From NCBI RefSeq assembly GCF_022870885.1, contig NZ_CP091509.1:1426001-1490000 (forward strand): a stretch of 64,000 bases of DNA, given 5' to 3'. Position 1 is the stretch's first letter, and every line of letters begins with the position of its first letter. Below are positions 54,824 to 64,000 of the stretch, piece by piece. The position numbers were made by a program, and so were the translations under genes. The notes below the pieces were generated by a model. It saw only the letters and a program-made list of their open reading frames with translations. It ran no database searches and was not told where the DNA came from. This DNA is from Neisseria dumasiana (GTDB taxonomy: Bacteria; Pseudomonadota; Gammaproteobacteria; Burkholderiales; Neisseriaceae).

Positions 54824-56185
54824 TTAAATCAGATAATCGCCTTTTTCCACCTGCTCTTTTACCGCGGCTTTCATTTTTTCGGACTGCGCCAGTTTTTCCA
54901 GCATCGAAGGCGTAACCAGCACCACTTCGCCGCTCGAACTGATGCGGAAGCGTTCGGCATCCAGCCCGGCATCGTAGCCGATAACCATGCCGTCGGGGAT
55001 GATGCAGTTGCGTTCGATAATGCAGTTTTTCAGACGGCAGTTTTTACCGATATGTACGCTGGGGAGAATCACCGCCGAATCGATTACCGAACCTTCGTTC
55101 ACGGTAATGCGGTCAAACAGCACCGACGAGCTGATTTCGGCATCGGTAATGATGCAGCCGCCGCCGACCAGCGAATTGTCCAGCGTGCGGCAGTTGCGGT
55201 CTTTATAGAAAAACTTGGTGGGCATGGATTGCGTGGGCAGGCCGATCACCGGCCAGTTGCGGTCGAACAGGTTAAGCTGCGGGTGCTCGGTAACCAAATC
55301 CATGTGCGCGCGCCAATAGCTGTCGAGCGTGCCGACGTCGCGCCAGTAAATGCTGCCCTCGGTATTGCGCCCCGTGCAGGAGCGTTCGAACGGATGGGCG
55401 TAGAGTACGCCGTCTTTCAATGCGCGCGGAATGATGTCTTTGCCGAAATCGTGGTGGGTGTCGGGTTGGCGCACTTCGTCTTCCAGCACTTCATACAGAT
55501 AATCGGTGTTGAACACATAAATGCCCATAGAGGCCAGCGAATGGTCGGGCTTTTCGCGCATGGCGGGCGGATCGGCGGGTTTTTCTACAAACTCTTGAAC
55601 TTTAAGGTTTTCGTTCACGGCCATGATGCCGAATTCGCTGGCTTCGCTGCGTTTGACTTCGATACAGCCCACGGTGCATTTGGCGCCGCTGTTGATGTGG
55701 TCGCGCAGCATCTGCATATAGTCCATTTTATAAATGTGGTCACCCGCCAAAATCAGCACATATTTGGGCTTGTAGTGCTCTTTCATAATCGGCACGTTTT
55801 GCCACACGGCATCGGCGGTGCCGCGATACCACATGCTTTCGTCGATTTGCTGGCGGGCGGGCAGCATATCGACAAACTGGCCGCGTTCGCGCGGTAAAAA
55901 CGACCAAGCGTGTTGGAGGTGGCGCAGCAGCGAATGGGCTTCGTATTGGGTGATGACGCCGATTTTGAGCAGGTTGGAATTAAGGCAGTTCGACAGGGTA
56001 AAGTCGATGATGCGCCAGTTGCCGCCGAAATATACTGCGGGTTTGGAACGGCGGTCGGTCATTTCGTGCAGGCGCGAGCCGCGTCCGCCGGCGAGAATCA
56101 ACACCAGCGTATTTTTGGCGATATCGGTGTTGTGAAGCATTCTTTCCGGCTCGAAAGTCAGGTTATCTTGCTTTAAGGTATTCAT
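54824..56185 (-). CDS. glgC: Glucose-1-phosphate adenylyltransferase
   Basis: 453 aa. It makes ADP-glucose, the committed step. ILAGGRGSRLHEMTDRRSKP is the nucleotide loop, IIDFTLSNCLNSNL follows, ILAGDHIYKMDY is the metal region, FVEKPADPP and the C-terminal beta-helix (VIDSAVILPSVHIGKNCRLK) are all there. It is slightly longer than the E. coli enzyme at the N-terminus. The ATG overlaps the glgX stop (ATGA), so the two are coupled; this supports the chosen start. Confidence 0.94.
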   Translation of the reverse strand: MNTLKQDNLTFEPERMLHNTDIAKNTLVLILAGGRGSRLHEMTDRRSKPAVYFGGNWRIIDFTLSNCLNSNLLKIGVITQYEAHSLLRHLQHAWSFLPRERGQFVDMLPARQQIDESMWYRGTADAVWQNVPIMKEHYKPKYVLILAGDHIYKMDYMQMLRDHINSGAKCTVGCIEVKRSEASEFGIMAVNENLKVQEFVEKPADPPAMREKPDHSLASMGIYVFNTDYLYEVLEDEVRQPDTHHDFGKDIIPRALKDGVLYAHPFERSCTGRNTEGSIYWRDVGTLDSYWRAHMDLVTEHPQLNLFDRNWPVIGLPTQSMPTKFFYKDRNCRTLDNSLVGGGCIITDAEISSSVLFDRITVNEGSVIDSAVILPSVHIGKNCRLKNCIIERNCIIPDGMVIGYDAGLDAERFRISSSGEVVLVTPSMLEKLAQSEKMKAAVKEQVEKGDYLI

Positions 56186-58191
56186 ACAGTTTCTCCGGTT
56201 TCAACAAAAATCCAAATGCCTGCATGGGAAACGCTGCATTCGGGCTGAACCGACACGGGCACATCTTCGGGGGCGAGGCGGCACACCCAGCGGCCGTGCG
56301 GTAAAACGAATGTTTGCGGGCTGTGCTTGCCGTTCACCAGCAGCAGCCATTTGTTGTCTATTCTGATTTGTAGTGCTTTTGCGGTTCGGTCGTCCCAATC
56401 GCGGCTTTTCATTTCGAGGCCGTCTGAATTGAGCCATTGCACGCGGCGGCTGCTCCACCAGACATCTTCGTTAAGCAGCGGTATTTCCCGGCGCACGGCC
56501 AAGAGTTCGCGCGTGTATTGTTCCCGTTCTTCGTTGCGTCGGTGCCAATCGAGCCAACAAATTTCGTTGTCTTGGCAATAACCGTTGTTGTTGCCTTGCT
56601 GGCTGTTGCCGGATTCGTCGCCCGCCGTGAGCATCGGCGTACCGTTGGACAACAGCAGCGAGGCCAACAGGGCTTTGACGGTGCGGCTGCGGGCGAGGTT
56701 GACGGCGGCATCGTCGGTTTCGCCTTCTGCGCCGTGGTTCCAGCTTAAATTATGGCTGTGGCCGTCGCGGTTGCCTTCGCCGTTGGCTTCGTTGTGTTTG
56801 TCGTTATAGCTGACCAAATCTTGCAGGGTAAATCCGTCGTGTGCGGTGATAAAGTTTACACCCGCAGAAGGCTGCCTGCTGCGTGCTTGGAAAATGTCGG
56901 ACGATCCGGCCAGCCGTTCGGCAAATATGCCTACGTTGCCGCTGTCCTGTAGCCAAAACGCGCGCATATCGTCGCGGAAGCGGTCGTTCCATTCGGCAAA
57001 CGGGTAGGGAAACTGCCCCAAGCTGTAGCCGCCTGCGCCGATGTCCCACGGTTCGACAATCAGTTTGCGCCCTGCCAGCACGGGGTCTTGTCGGGCCGTC
57101 TGAAAAAAACGGGCGTTGCTGTGAAAGTCGGGTTCGCGCCCCAACACCGTGCCCAAATCGAAGCGGAAGCCGTCGATATGGAAAGACTGCACCCAATAAC
57201 GCAGGCTGTCCATTACCCAGCGGGTGGCATTATGGCCGGCAATCTGCACGGTATTGCCGCAACCCGTCCAATTGCACAGGCGGCCTTCGCCGTCCTGCCA
57301 ATACCAAGCGGGGCTGTCGATGCCGCGCTGGCACAACATCAGGCCAACGTCCAAATCCTGCTCGGCGGTATGGTTGTACACCACGTCCAAAATCACTTCG
57401 ATACCGGCTTGGTGCAGGGCTTTCACGGCACGGCGCAGTTCGTTGGCGGCTTGCTGCGGGTCGGCGGCATAACCGGTTTCCACCGCAAAGTGCGAGCAGG
57501 TGTTGTATCCCCAATAATTCGACAAGCCGCGCTGCTGCAAATGGTATTCGTCGAGATGCGTCTGAATAGGCAGCAGCTCCACGGCGGTAATGCCCAAAGC
57601 TTTCAGACGGCCTATCACACGCCCGTCGGCCAATGCGGCATACGTTCCGGCATGTTGCACATCCGGCATCAGTTTGGTCAGCCCTTTCACATGCGCTTCG
57701 TAGATAACGGTTTGCGCCCACGGCGTGTTAGGGTGGCGGTCGTTTTCCCAGTCGAAGGGCTGCTCTTCCACCACCACGCTTTTGGGCGCAACGGCGGCAT
57801 TGTCGCTGCCGTTGCGGTAATGAAAATGTGCCAACTCACGTTCATTGCGGTATTGCGGTTTGCCGTCCACCGCTTTCGCATAAGGGTCGAGCAGCAGTTT
57901 CTGCGGATTGAACAACAGCCCCAATTCGGGATAGTGCGTGCCGTAAACCCGATAGCCGTAACGCTGCCCCGCGGCGATGTTTGGCACAAAACCGTGAAAC
58001 ACGCCGCCGCTCTTGGCCGGCAGCGTGATGCGGGTTTCTGTTCCGCCTTCAAACAGGCACAATTCGATTTTTTCGGCCGACGAAGAAAACACCGCAAAAT
58101 TCACGCCGCCGTCTCTAACCGTTGCCCCCAAGGGGTAAGGCAGGCCGCCTGAAATTTCCGCTCCGTTGTGGTGTTGCCGCAGTAAGGTCAT
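56182..58191 (-). CDS. glgX: Glycogen debranching enzyme GlgX
   Basis: 669 aa. An N-terminal CBM48 domain (about 15-110) precedes a GH13 barrel: ILDVVYNHTAEQ, FHIDGFRFDLGTVLG (nucleophile Asp), LIVEPWDIG (acid/base Glu) and FITAHDGFTLQDLVSYNDKH (transition-state Asp). It removes short branches left by GlgP. The start is ATG 58191 (MTLLRQHHNG); a TTG further upstream is less likely. Its stop overlaps glgC. Confidence 0.93.
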   Translation of the reverse strand: MTLLRQHHNGAEISGGLPYPLGATVRDGGVNFAVFSSSAEKIELCLFEGGTETRITLPAKSGGVFHGFVPNIAAGQRYGYRVYGTHYPELGLLFNPQKLLLDPYAKAVDGKPQYRNERELAHFHYRNGSDNAAVAPKSVVVEEQPFDWENDRHPNTPWAQTVIYEAHVKGLTKLMPDVQHAGTYAALADGRVIGRLKALGITAVELLPIQTHLDEYHLQQRGLSNYWGYNTCSHFAVETGYAADPQQAANELRRAVKALHQAGIEVILDVVYNHTAEQDLDVGLMLCQRGIDSPAWYWQDGEGRLCNWTGCGNTVQIAGHNATRWVMDSLRYWVQSFHIDGFRFDLGTVLGREPDFHSNARFFQTARQDPVLAGRKLIVEPWDIGAGGYSLGQFPYPFAEWNDRFRDDMRAFWLQDSGNVGIFAERLAGSSDIFQARSRQPSAGVNFITAHDGFTLQDLVSYNDKHNEANGEGNRDGHSHNLSWNHGAEGETDDAAVNLARSRTVKALLASLLLSNGTPMLTAGDESGNSQQGNNNGYCQDNEICWLDWHRRNEEREQYTRELLAVRREIPLLNEDVWWSSRRVQWLNSDGLEMKSRDWDDRTAKALQIRIDNKWLLLVNGKHSPQTFVLPHGRWVCRLAPEDVPVSVQPECSVSHAGIWIFVETGETV

Positions 58192-58257
58192 GGTTTGGTT
58201 TGCTTTTCTTTTATGGTGTGTTGTTATGGTCAATCCTGTTTTTCAGACGGCCTGCCG

Positions 58258-59283
58258 TTATTTAAACAGCCAATATCCGGCATACGACAACGCCCCGCCG
58301 CCTATCATCAGCCACACTGCCAGCACGCCTGCCAACAGCAGCGGTTTGATGCCCGCCGCCCGCACCGCCTGCCAGCGGGTTGTTAATCCCAGCGCAAACA
58401 TGGCCGTGGTAAGCAGCAGCGTATCCAGCGTCAGCACCGCCTGATGAATGTGCGGCGGCAGCGGAAACCAGCTGTTCAAAGCCACCATCGCCAAAAATGC
58501 CGGCACAAACCACGGCACGGCAAAGCGTTTGCCGTTTGCTTGCCCGCCCTGCCCGCCTGCTAAAGCCGGAAGCACCAGCAGCAGCGGTGCCAGCAGCATA
58601 ACCCGAATCATTTTGGTAATCACCGCCACATCGGCCACGGCAGGGTTAACCGCCGCACCGGCCGCCGCTACTTGCGCCACTTCGTGCACGGTAGAGCCGG
58701 TATAAATGCCCCATGCGAACCATGCGGCAGCAGAAGCATCTGCGGGCAGCAGCGATACGGCCAACAGCGGATACACAAACATCGCCAGCGTGCCGAACAC
58801 CACCACGGTTGCCACCGCCACGCCCACATCGCGCTCTTGCGCTTTAACCACCGGCTGCGCCGCCAATACCGCCGCCGCACCGCACACCGCACTGCCCGCG
58901 CCCACCAATGCGGCCGTTTTGGCATCGAGCCGAAACCGTTTGCCCAACTTCACGGCCAGCAGCATGGTTCCCGCCACCACCGCCGCATCGGCCAACAAAG
59001 CAGGCCAGCCCACATAAGCCACTTGGCTCAAGGTAAGCCTGAAACCGTAAAGCATGATGCCCACCCGCAACAGGTAGGTTTTGCTGAACGCAATGCCCTG
59101 CGGCCATAAAGCGGGCATACGCAGCATCAGCGTATTGCCGAGCAACATGCCGGCCACAATCGCCAGCGTCAGCGGGCTGATTCCCCATCCGCTCAAAGCG
59201 GGCGATTGCGAACCCATCATGCACAATACCGATACTGCCAGCAGCGGTATCAGCTGCCCTATTCCAAAGAAACGTGCCTGCAC
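58258..59283 (-). CDS. YeiH-family putative sulfate exporter
   Basis: 341 aa integral membrane protein with about ten spans. Motifs SKTYLLRVGIMLYGFRLTL, DAKTAALVGAGSAVCGAAA and YTGSTVHEVAQVAAAG match the YeiH/UPF0324 family. The start is GTG 59283, preceded at seven bases by a strong GGGAGGT; the GTG at 59313 lacks this. The transport substrate is not proven for the family. It lies between malQ-glgB and glgX in the glycogen cluster on the same strand, another interposed gene. Confidence 0.85.
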   Translation of the reverse strand: MQARFFGIGQLIPLLAVSVLCMMGSQSPALSGWGISPLTLAIVAGMLLGNTLMLRMPALWPQGIAFSKTYLLRVGIMLYGFRLTLSQVAYVGWPALLADAAVVAGTMLLAVKLGKRFRLDAKTAALVGAGSAVCGAAAVLAAQPVVKAQERDVGVAVATVVVFGTLAMFVYPLLAVSLLPADASAAAWFAWGIYTGSTVHEVAQVAAAGAAVNPAVADVAVITKMIRVMLLAPLLLVLPALAGGQGGQANGKRFAVPWFVPAFLAMVALNSWFPLPPHIHQAVLTLDTLLLTTAMFALGLTTRWQAVRAAGIKPLLLAGVLAVWLMIGGGALSYAGYWLFK

Positions 59284-59355
59284 GCTATATACCTCCCGCC
59301 CAACCTGCCGCACCGTTTGATGCCGTCTGAACGCATACTTTTATCATCGTCAAAA

Positions 59356-62300
59356 TTATTTTCTTCCAGCCGGTTTACTGTCGGCTGCCAAATACAGCCA
59401 CACCGTAGCCAGCGGCGGCAAAGTCAGCTCCAGCGACTGCGCCTTACCGTGCGATTCAACGGCCTGCGTAGCCGTTTGCGCGCCGCACGACACACCGCTG
59501 CCCTGATATTGCAGGCCGTCTGAATTGAGTATTTCGCGGTACACACCTGCCGCATTCACGCCGATGCGGTAATGATGGCGCACTACGGGTGTGAAATTGC
59601 TCACGGCAATCAGGCGGTTGCCGTTGCGGTCGCGCCGCTCGAACGCGAATACCGAATGGTTGCCGTCGTCGGCCACCAGCCACTCGAAACCTTTGGGCCA
59701 TTGGTCGAGCTGGTAAAGCGGCGCATGGCTGCGGTAAGTATGGTTAAGGTCGCGCACAAAATCCTGCACGCCTTTGTGCCACAGGCCGCCGTGTTGTTCT
59801 TCGAGCAAAAACCAATCGAGCGGCTCGTTGTAGTTCCATTCGCGCCCTTGCGCAAATTCGTTGCCCATAAACAGCAGCTTTTTGCCGGGGTGGGCATACA
59901 TAAAGCCGTAATAGGCGCGCAGATTGGCAAATTTCTGCCAGCAGTCGCCGGGCATTTTCGCCAGCAGCGAGCCTTTTCCGTGCACCACTTCGTCGTGCGA
60001 GAGCGGCAGGATAAAGTTTTCGCTGTATTGGTACATCATGCCGAAGGTCATCAGATTGTGGTGGTATTTGCGGTTGATCGGGTCTTCCCGCATATAGCGC
60101 AACGTGTCGTTCATCCAGCCCATGTTCCATTTGTAGTGGAAATTCAGCCCTTCGGCACGGGTTACGCCGGCAAACGAAGTGGATTCTTCGGCCATTTCGG
60201 CCACGGCAGGGGCATATTGCTGCAACATGGTGTTGGTGTCGCGCAGAAAGGCGATGGCTTCCAAGTTTTCGCGCCCGCCGTAGCGGTTGGGAATCCACTC
60301 GCCCTCTTTGCGCGAATAATCGCGGTAAATCATCGAAGCCACGGCATCGACGCGCAACCCGTCGAAACCGAAACGCTCAATCCAATATAAAGCATTGCCT
60401 TGCAGGAAATTTTTCACTTCGGCACGGCCGAAATTGTAGATCAGCGTGTTCCAGTCTTGATGGTAGCCTTCGCGCGGGTCGGCATGTTCGTAAAGCGGCG
60501 TGCCGTCGAAACGGCCGAGACCGTGCTCGTCGGCAGGAAAATGGCCGACCACCCAATCGAGTATCACGCAGATACCCGCATTGTGCGCCGCGCTAACCAA
60601 TGCCTGCAACTGCTGCGGCGAACCGAAGCGGCTGGTCGGCGCATACAGCCCCGTGGCCTGATAGCCCCACGAACCGTCAAACGGGTATTCGGAAAGCGGC
60701 AACAGCTCGATATGGGTAAACCCCATGCCTTTCACATAGCCTACCAATTCTTCTGCCAATTCTTCGTAGGTGAGCCAGAAATGGTTTTCCAGATTGCGCC
60801 GCCACGAACCGAGATGCACTTCGTAAATCGCTATCGGGCTGTCGATGGCGTTGGCACGGGCGCGGAATGCGGGTTCGGGCATTTTGTCGGGCAGGCCGCG
60901 CACCACCGAAGCAGTGGTCGGGCGCAGTTCGGCGGCGAAAGCGTAGGGGTCGGCTTTTTGGTAAACGCGGCCGTCTGAACCGCGTATTTCGAATTTATAC
61001 AGGGCATTGAACGGCACGGCGGGGATAAAGATTTCCCAAATGCCGCTTTCGGCATGGCGGCGCATCACATGGCGGCGGCCGTCCCAGCGGTTAAACGTGC
61101 CGATTACCGAAACGCGCCGGGCATTGGGCGCCCACACGGCAAAATTCACGCCCCGAACGCCGTCGATTTCAACACAATGCGCGCCCAAAGCCTCATACGG
61201 GCGCAAATGCGTACCTTCGGCAAGCAGCCATTCGTCGGTTGCCTGCAAATGCGAACCGTAGCGGTAGGGGTCTTCAACGGTTTCAGACGGCCCTTCTGCA
61301 CTGTATTGCACGCTCAAGGCATAATCGGGCGCATCGGGCGGCAACACGGCGGCGAAAAAGCCCCTGTCGTCGAGTTTTTCGGTGGCGGTCAGCAGTCTGC
61401 CGCCATCACGCGCCACAATGTCCACACTCAGCGCATCGGGCATCAGGCAGCGCACCGTTTCGCCCCCGCCCGGCAGCGGATGACGACCGAGATACGCAAA
61501 CGGATTGCCGTGTGTGGCGTAAAACAGGCTGTCGATGGTGTCGCGTTCGGTTTGGTCGGGCGGCGGATAGGGCGCCCTCAGGCTGTTTTTTCTCATACGC
61601 ACCTCGTTGAGCATGGCAAGTTGCTGCACGATAAAGGGATGGTTAACAAACGCTTCTACCGGCAAAGGCAGTTTGCGCGCCCAGTTGGGATAGCCGCCCG
61701 CCACACCGGGCACATTGAAGTTTTCGGTCATGCCCAGCAGGTTTTCGATTTGCACTGCGTAAAGCAGGCTGCGGCTCTCGGCACCGAAACGGTGAACGGC
61801 GTTCGTCAGCACATGATCGGCGGTTTCAGACGGCCTGTAATCGAAAGGCAGGCAACGGGTGTATTTGAGCGCATTGAGCAGGTCTTCTTTATCGCGGCTG
61901 CGCTGTGCCGAGGCCGTCTGAAAAGCATGTTCGCCAACCAAAGTGCCGAGCGCATACATGGTTTGTACATCGCGCCCCGCCCACCAGCCAGCCAGCGGCG
62001 CCACGTCGTGCGTACTGATCACGGCAAGCGCCTGCTGCGGGTAAAATTCGGGGTGCTCGAAAGCATAATCGTGGCGGCTAAAATACATTACCTTATAAGA
62101 AAAAATGCGGTAGCGGTCGAGCAGCCGGCGGGTGTCTTGAGGCACCGTGCCCAAATCTTCACCGATTACCACGCAGCGGCAGCGGTGGCTTTCCAAGGCG
62201 GTAACGGCAAACAGCACTTCCTGCGGATAATGCACATAAGCACCCTGATCGGCCGTTTCGCTGCCCAATACCCACCACAGGCGGCACAGCGACATCACAT

Positions 62301-63666
62301 GATCGATGCGCAGCACGCCGTACCAACGCATATTGGCGCGCAATACTTCGATAAAACTGCGGCAGCCGGTGCGCTTCATCACCAGCGGATGATAGGGCGG
62401 CAAGTTCCAGTTTTGCCCCGCAGGGCCTAGCGGGTCGGGCGGCGCGCCTATCGACATATCCATGCAATATTGCTGACGTGCCAACCAAGTGTCTGCGCTG
62501 CCCCGCGCCGCACCCACCGCCAAATCGCCATACACGCCGAGCGGCACGCCGTGCGCCCGTGCGGCATCGTTCGCGGCCTCAAGCTGCTGTGCGCACAACC
62601 ATTGCAGCCACATATAAAAACGGATTTCGCCTTCATGCGCCCGAGCAAACGCCTGTACGGCCTCTGCGTGCGGATCGTGAAATTCAGACGGCCACGCCGT
62701 CCACCCTACTTCTGTGCCGTCCCGGCGGGCATAATGGTTGTCTAAAGCTTCAAACAGCGCAAAACCGTACAGCCCTTCGCCTTTTTCTGCCGCAAACTGC
62801 TCAAAGGCCGTCTGAAAAGGTTTTGCCGAAGGGCCGCGCTCGTTTTCAAACGCTTCGAACACCAACAGCAGGGCTTCTTTTTTCAACGCCCATACCGCCG
62901 CATAATCCACCGTTTCGGTTTCGCGCACCGCCGCTATTCTTGCCCGGGTATGCCCGCTCTCCAGCCATGCCCGCGCCCGCGCCGCAAACGGCATGGTTTC
63001 GATTACCTTTGCCGCATCCAAATACAGAGCATTCAGCCACACGCGCGAAGAAGGGCTGTACGGGCTGGCATAATCCGGCCTCGCGGTAAACAGCGCGTGC
63101 AGCGGATTAATACCGATAAAATCTACGCCCTGCCCGCCCGCAAACGCCATCATGCGAGCCAAATCCGAATAATCGCCTATGCCCCAGTTGTGCGCCGAGC
63201 GCAGGCTGTATAGCTGTATCGTCAAGCCGTTCATCCGCATGCCGTCTGAAAGCGGCTGCGGGCGGTATGCCTGTTCGGGCGCAACCACCAGCCACACGCG
63301 GTGTTTCAGACGGCCTTTCCCCACCGTCAGCCGGTAATAACCGCTTTGAGGCACGGATAAAAAAACAGCAGGCCGGTTGCCGTTTTCTCCCAACGACCAC
63401 TCCGCCTGCTGCGTTTTGCCTGCTTCGTCAACCAGCGATACCTCGTCTGCACCGGCATAATCCGGCGGCAAACCGACCGCACCGCGCACACCTTCGTGCA
63501 ACGCCGCCACATCGTCAAACCCGCCGGCAGGCACGTCTTTCTGCAAGCGTGCCGCCAGCTTTTCCAGCACCCGCCCGCTTGCCGGACGGTAAACGCCGTC
63601 GATATCGTGATAGCCGGAGGCAATACCCAAACCTGCCGCAAGCTCTGTAATCGGATGTAGGCTCAT
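59356..63666 (-). CDS. malQ-glgB: MalQ-GlgB fusion: 4-alpha-glucanotransferase + 1,4-alpha-glucan branching enzyme
   Basis: 1436 aa in one frame. Residues 1 to about 690 are a complete MalQ (GH77): [38 protein letters not shown] (nucleophile Asp), [30 protein letters not shown] (acid/base Glu) and [14 protein letters not shown] (Asp). Residues about 700-1436 are a complete GlgB (GH13): N-terminal domain from [23 protein letters not shown]48 ([20 protein letters not shown]), [20 protein letters not shown] (nucleophile Asp), [15 protein letters not shown] (acid/base Glu) and [16 protein letters not shown]. The join lies near [14 protein letters not shown] (Met691, 61596), probably the former GlgB start. 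Both lengths are normal for free-standing enzymes, so neither is truncated. Three or more uptake sequences lie in frame. Confidence 0.93.
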   Translation of the reverse strand: MSLHPITELAAGLGIASGYHDIDGVYRPASGRVLEKLAARLQKDVPAGGFDDVAALHEGVRGAVGLPPDYAGADEVSLVDEAGKTQQAEWSLGENGNRPAVFLSVPQSGYYRLTVGKGRLKHRVWLVVAPEQAYRPQPLSDGMRMNGLTIQLYSLRSAHNWGIGDYSDLARMMAFAGGQGVDFIGINPLHALFTARPDYASPYSPSSRVWLNALYLDAAKVIETMPFAARARAWLESGHTRARIAAVRETETVDYAAVWALKKEALLLVFEAFENERGPSAKPFQTAFEQFAAEKGEGLYGFALFEALDNHYARRDGTEVGWTAWPSEFHDPHAEAVQAFARAHEGEIRFYMWLQWLCAQQLEAANDAARAHGVPLGVYGDLAVGAARGSADTWLARQQYCMDMSIGAPPDPLGPAGQNWNLPPYHPLVMKRTGCRSFIEVLRANMRWYGVLRIDHVMSLCRLWWVLGSETADQGAYVHYPQEVLFAVTALESHRCRCVVIGEDLGTVPQDTRRLLDRYRIFSYKVMYFSRHDYAFEHPEFYPQQALAVISTHDVAPLAGWWAGRDVQTMYALGTLVGEHAFQTASAQRSRDKEDLLNALKYTRCLPFDYRPSETADHVLTNAVHRFGAESRSLLYAVQIENLLGMTENFNVPGVAGGYPNWARKLPLPVEAFVNHPFIVQQLAMLNEVRMRKNSLRAPYPPPDQTERDTIDSLFYATHGNPFAYLGRHPLPGGGETVRCLMPDALSVDIVARDGGRLLTATEKLDDRGFFAAVLPPDAPDYALSVQYSAEGPSETVEDPYRYGSHLQATDEWLLAEGTHLRPYEALGAHCVEIDGVRGVNFAVWAPNARRVSVIGTFNRWDGRRHVMRRHAESGIWEIFIPAVPFNALYKFEIRGSDGRVYQKADPYAFAAELRPTTASVVRGLPDKMPEPAFRARANAIDSPIAIYEVHLGSWRRNLENHFWLTYEELAEELVGYVKGMGFTHIELLPLSEYPFDGSWGYQATGLYAPTSRFGSPQQLQALVSAAHNAGICVILDWVVGHFPADEHGLGRFDGTPLYEHADPREGYHQDWNTLIYNFGRAEVKNFLQGNALYWIERFGFDGLRVDAVASMIYRDYSRKEGEWIPNRYGGRENLEAIAFLRDTNTMLQQYAPAVAEMAEESTSFAGVTRAEGLNFHYKWNMGWMNDTLRYMREDPINRKYHHNLMTFGMMYQYSENFILPLSHDEVVHGKGSLLAKMPGDCWQKFANLRAYYGFMYAHPGKKLLFMGNEFAQGREWNYNEPLDWFLLEEQHGGLWHKGVQDFVRDLNHTYRSHAPLYQLDQWPKGFEWLVADDGNHSVFAFERRDRNGNRLIAVSNFTPVVRHHYRIGVNAAGVYREILNSDGLQYQGSGVSCGAQTATQAVESHGKAQSLELTLPPLATVWLYLAADSKPAGRK

Positions 63667-63860
63667 AAGGTTAACCGAGTGTGGATTTTACAAATGTCTC
63701 ATACTGTAAACCGATATTAATATAAAATGCGAACGCACGGATATGTAATTGCGCGTAGTTCCCACATAAACTGATTTCGACCAATATCCCCGATTTCCGG
63801 TTGGCTTCGCAGCGAATCGGATTCATCCTTTTCATCTGAACAAACGAAAGAAGTGCCGTT

Positions 63861-64000
63861 ATGAAAAAAATCCTGCTTACCGCCCTGCTTCTGCCCGCCC
63901 TTGCCCATGCCTACCAAAGCGGCAAAACCTACCACCTGACCATACTGCACACCAACGACACCCACGGCCGCTTTTGGCCCAACGAACGCGGCGAATACGG
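63861..64000 (+). CDS. 5'-nucleotidase/UshA-type exported hydrolase, start only
   Basis: The first 46 codons only; the window ends inside the gene. The signal peptide MKKILLTALLLPALAHA is followed by YHLTILHTNDTHGRFW, the metallophosphatase motif TILHTNDTHG of UshA/NadN/CpdB enzymes. It probably hydrolyses periplasmic nucleotides or NAD. Which member it is cannot be decided from this part. GAAAGAAG lies about 10 bases before the start. It is divergent from malQ-glgB. Confidence 0.85.
   Translation, partial: MKKILLTALLLPALAHAYQSGKTYHLTILHTNDTHGRFWPNERGEY

Noticed and set aside
57088..58152. A 354-codon plus-strand open frame opposite glgX
   Set aside because: Antisense to all GlgX catalytic motifs, no ribosome site and His/Arg-rich translation typical of shadow frames.
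61054..62430. A 458-codon plus-strand open frame opposite malQ-glgB
   Set aside because: It lies wholly inside the strongly supported fusion gene, antisense, and its translation shows no family pattern. High GC content makes such shadow frames common here.
1..64000. CRISPR array or prophage
   Set aside because: No regularly spaced repeats with unique spacers and no phage structural genes were seen. The repeats present are uptake words, Correia-type repeats and miniature elements.

Overview
The window is chromosomal DNA from a commensal-type Neisseria species. The core GCCGTCTGAA of the Neisseria DNA uptake sequence recurs throughout, mostly in the AGGCCGTCTGAA form, and is often present as inverted pairs that act as gene-end hairpins. 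The MisR/MisS pair, the HTH-extended HisB, the single-span FtsK, Correia-type repeats and IS1016-type elements point the same way. The species cannot be fixed from sequence alone. A complete glycogen operon and an aryl-polyene-type lipid cluster argue against N. meningitidis and N. gonorrhoeae.

Layout. Positions 1-2400 hold a Correia-type repeat and misS/misR. Positions 2700-16250 hold an aryl polyene (APE)-like cluster: a ketosynthase-like protein, PlsC-like and LpxL-like acyltransferases, two acyl carrier proteins, a membrane protein, an AMP-ligase/dehydratase fusion, a glycosyltransferase, a thioesterase, a LolA-like protein and an MMPL exporter, with a dehydratase divergent at the head. 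A Fic protein, a DUF2798 protein, a nitroreductase and an AT-rich unknown gene are interposed. No active ketosynthase or ketoreductase is present, so the cluster is split or decayed. Positions 16400-25700 hold hisB/hisC, an EEP-family nuclease-like gene, lptE-holA, cysG and cysI, the last with a tandem duplication of its 3' end.

Positions 25900-34400 are the most repeat-rich part: an Opa-type porin, a miniature inverted-repeat element (a second copy lies near 34.2 kb and a decayed third near 13.4 kb), a yqjDEK-like operon, a succinyl-CoA:acetate CoA-transferase, two IS1016-type elements (one with a perfect 8-bp target duplication just behind ssb), ssb and a YajR-like transporter. Positions 34400-49200 hold housekeeping genes: a lytic transglycosylase, ftsK, pgm, metF, a cyclophilin, gshA, leuC, a 44-codon entericidin-like lipoprotein, leuD, trmA and nadK.

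Positions 49286-63666 hold glycogen metabolism, all on the minus strand, in the order malQ-glgB, glgX, glgC, glgA, glgP. A YeiH-type transporter and nhaA are interposed. malQ and glgB form one uninterrupted 1436-codon reading frame, the most striking coding feature here. Together with pgm at 39-40 kb these genes give a full route from glucose phosphate to branched glycogen and back. The window ends inside a 5'-nucleotidase/UshA-type gene.

The main points for follow-up are the MalQ-GlgB fusion, the four 12-bp repeats at the fic promoter, the miniature element family and its footprint inside a transposase, and the incomplete APE cluster.
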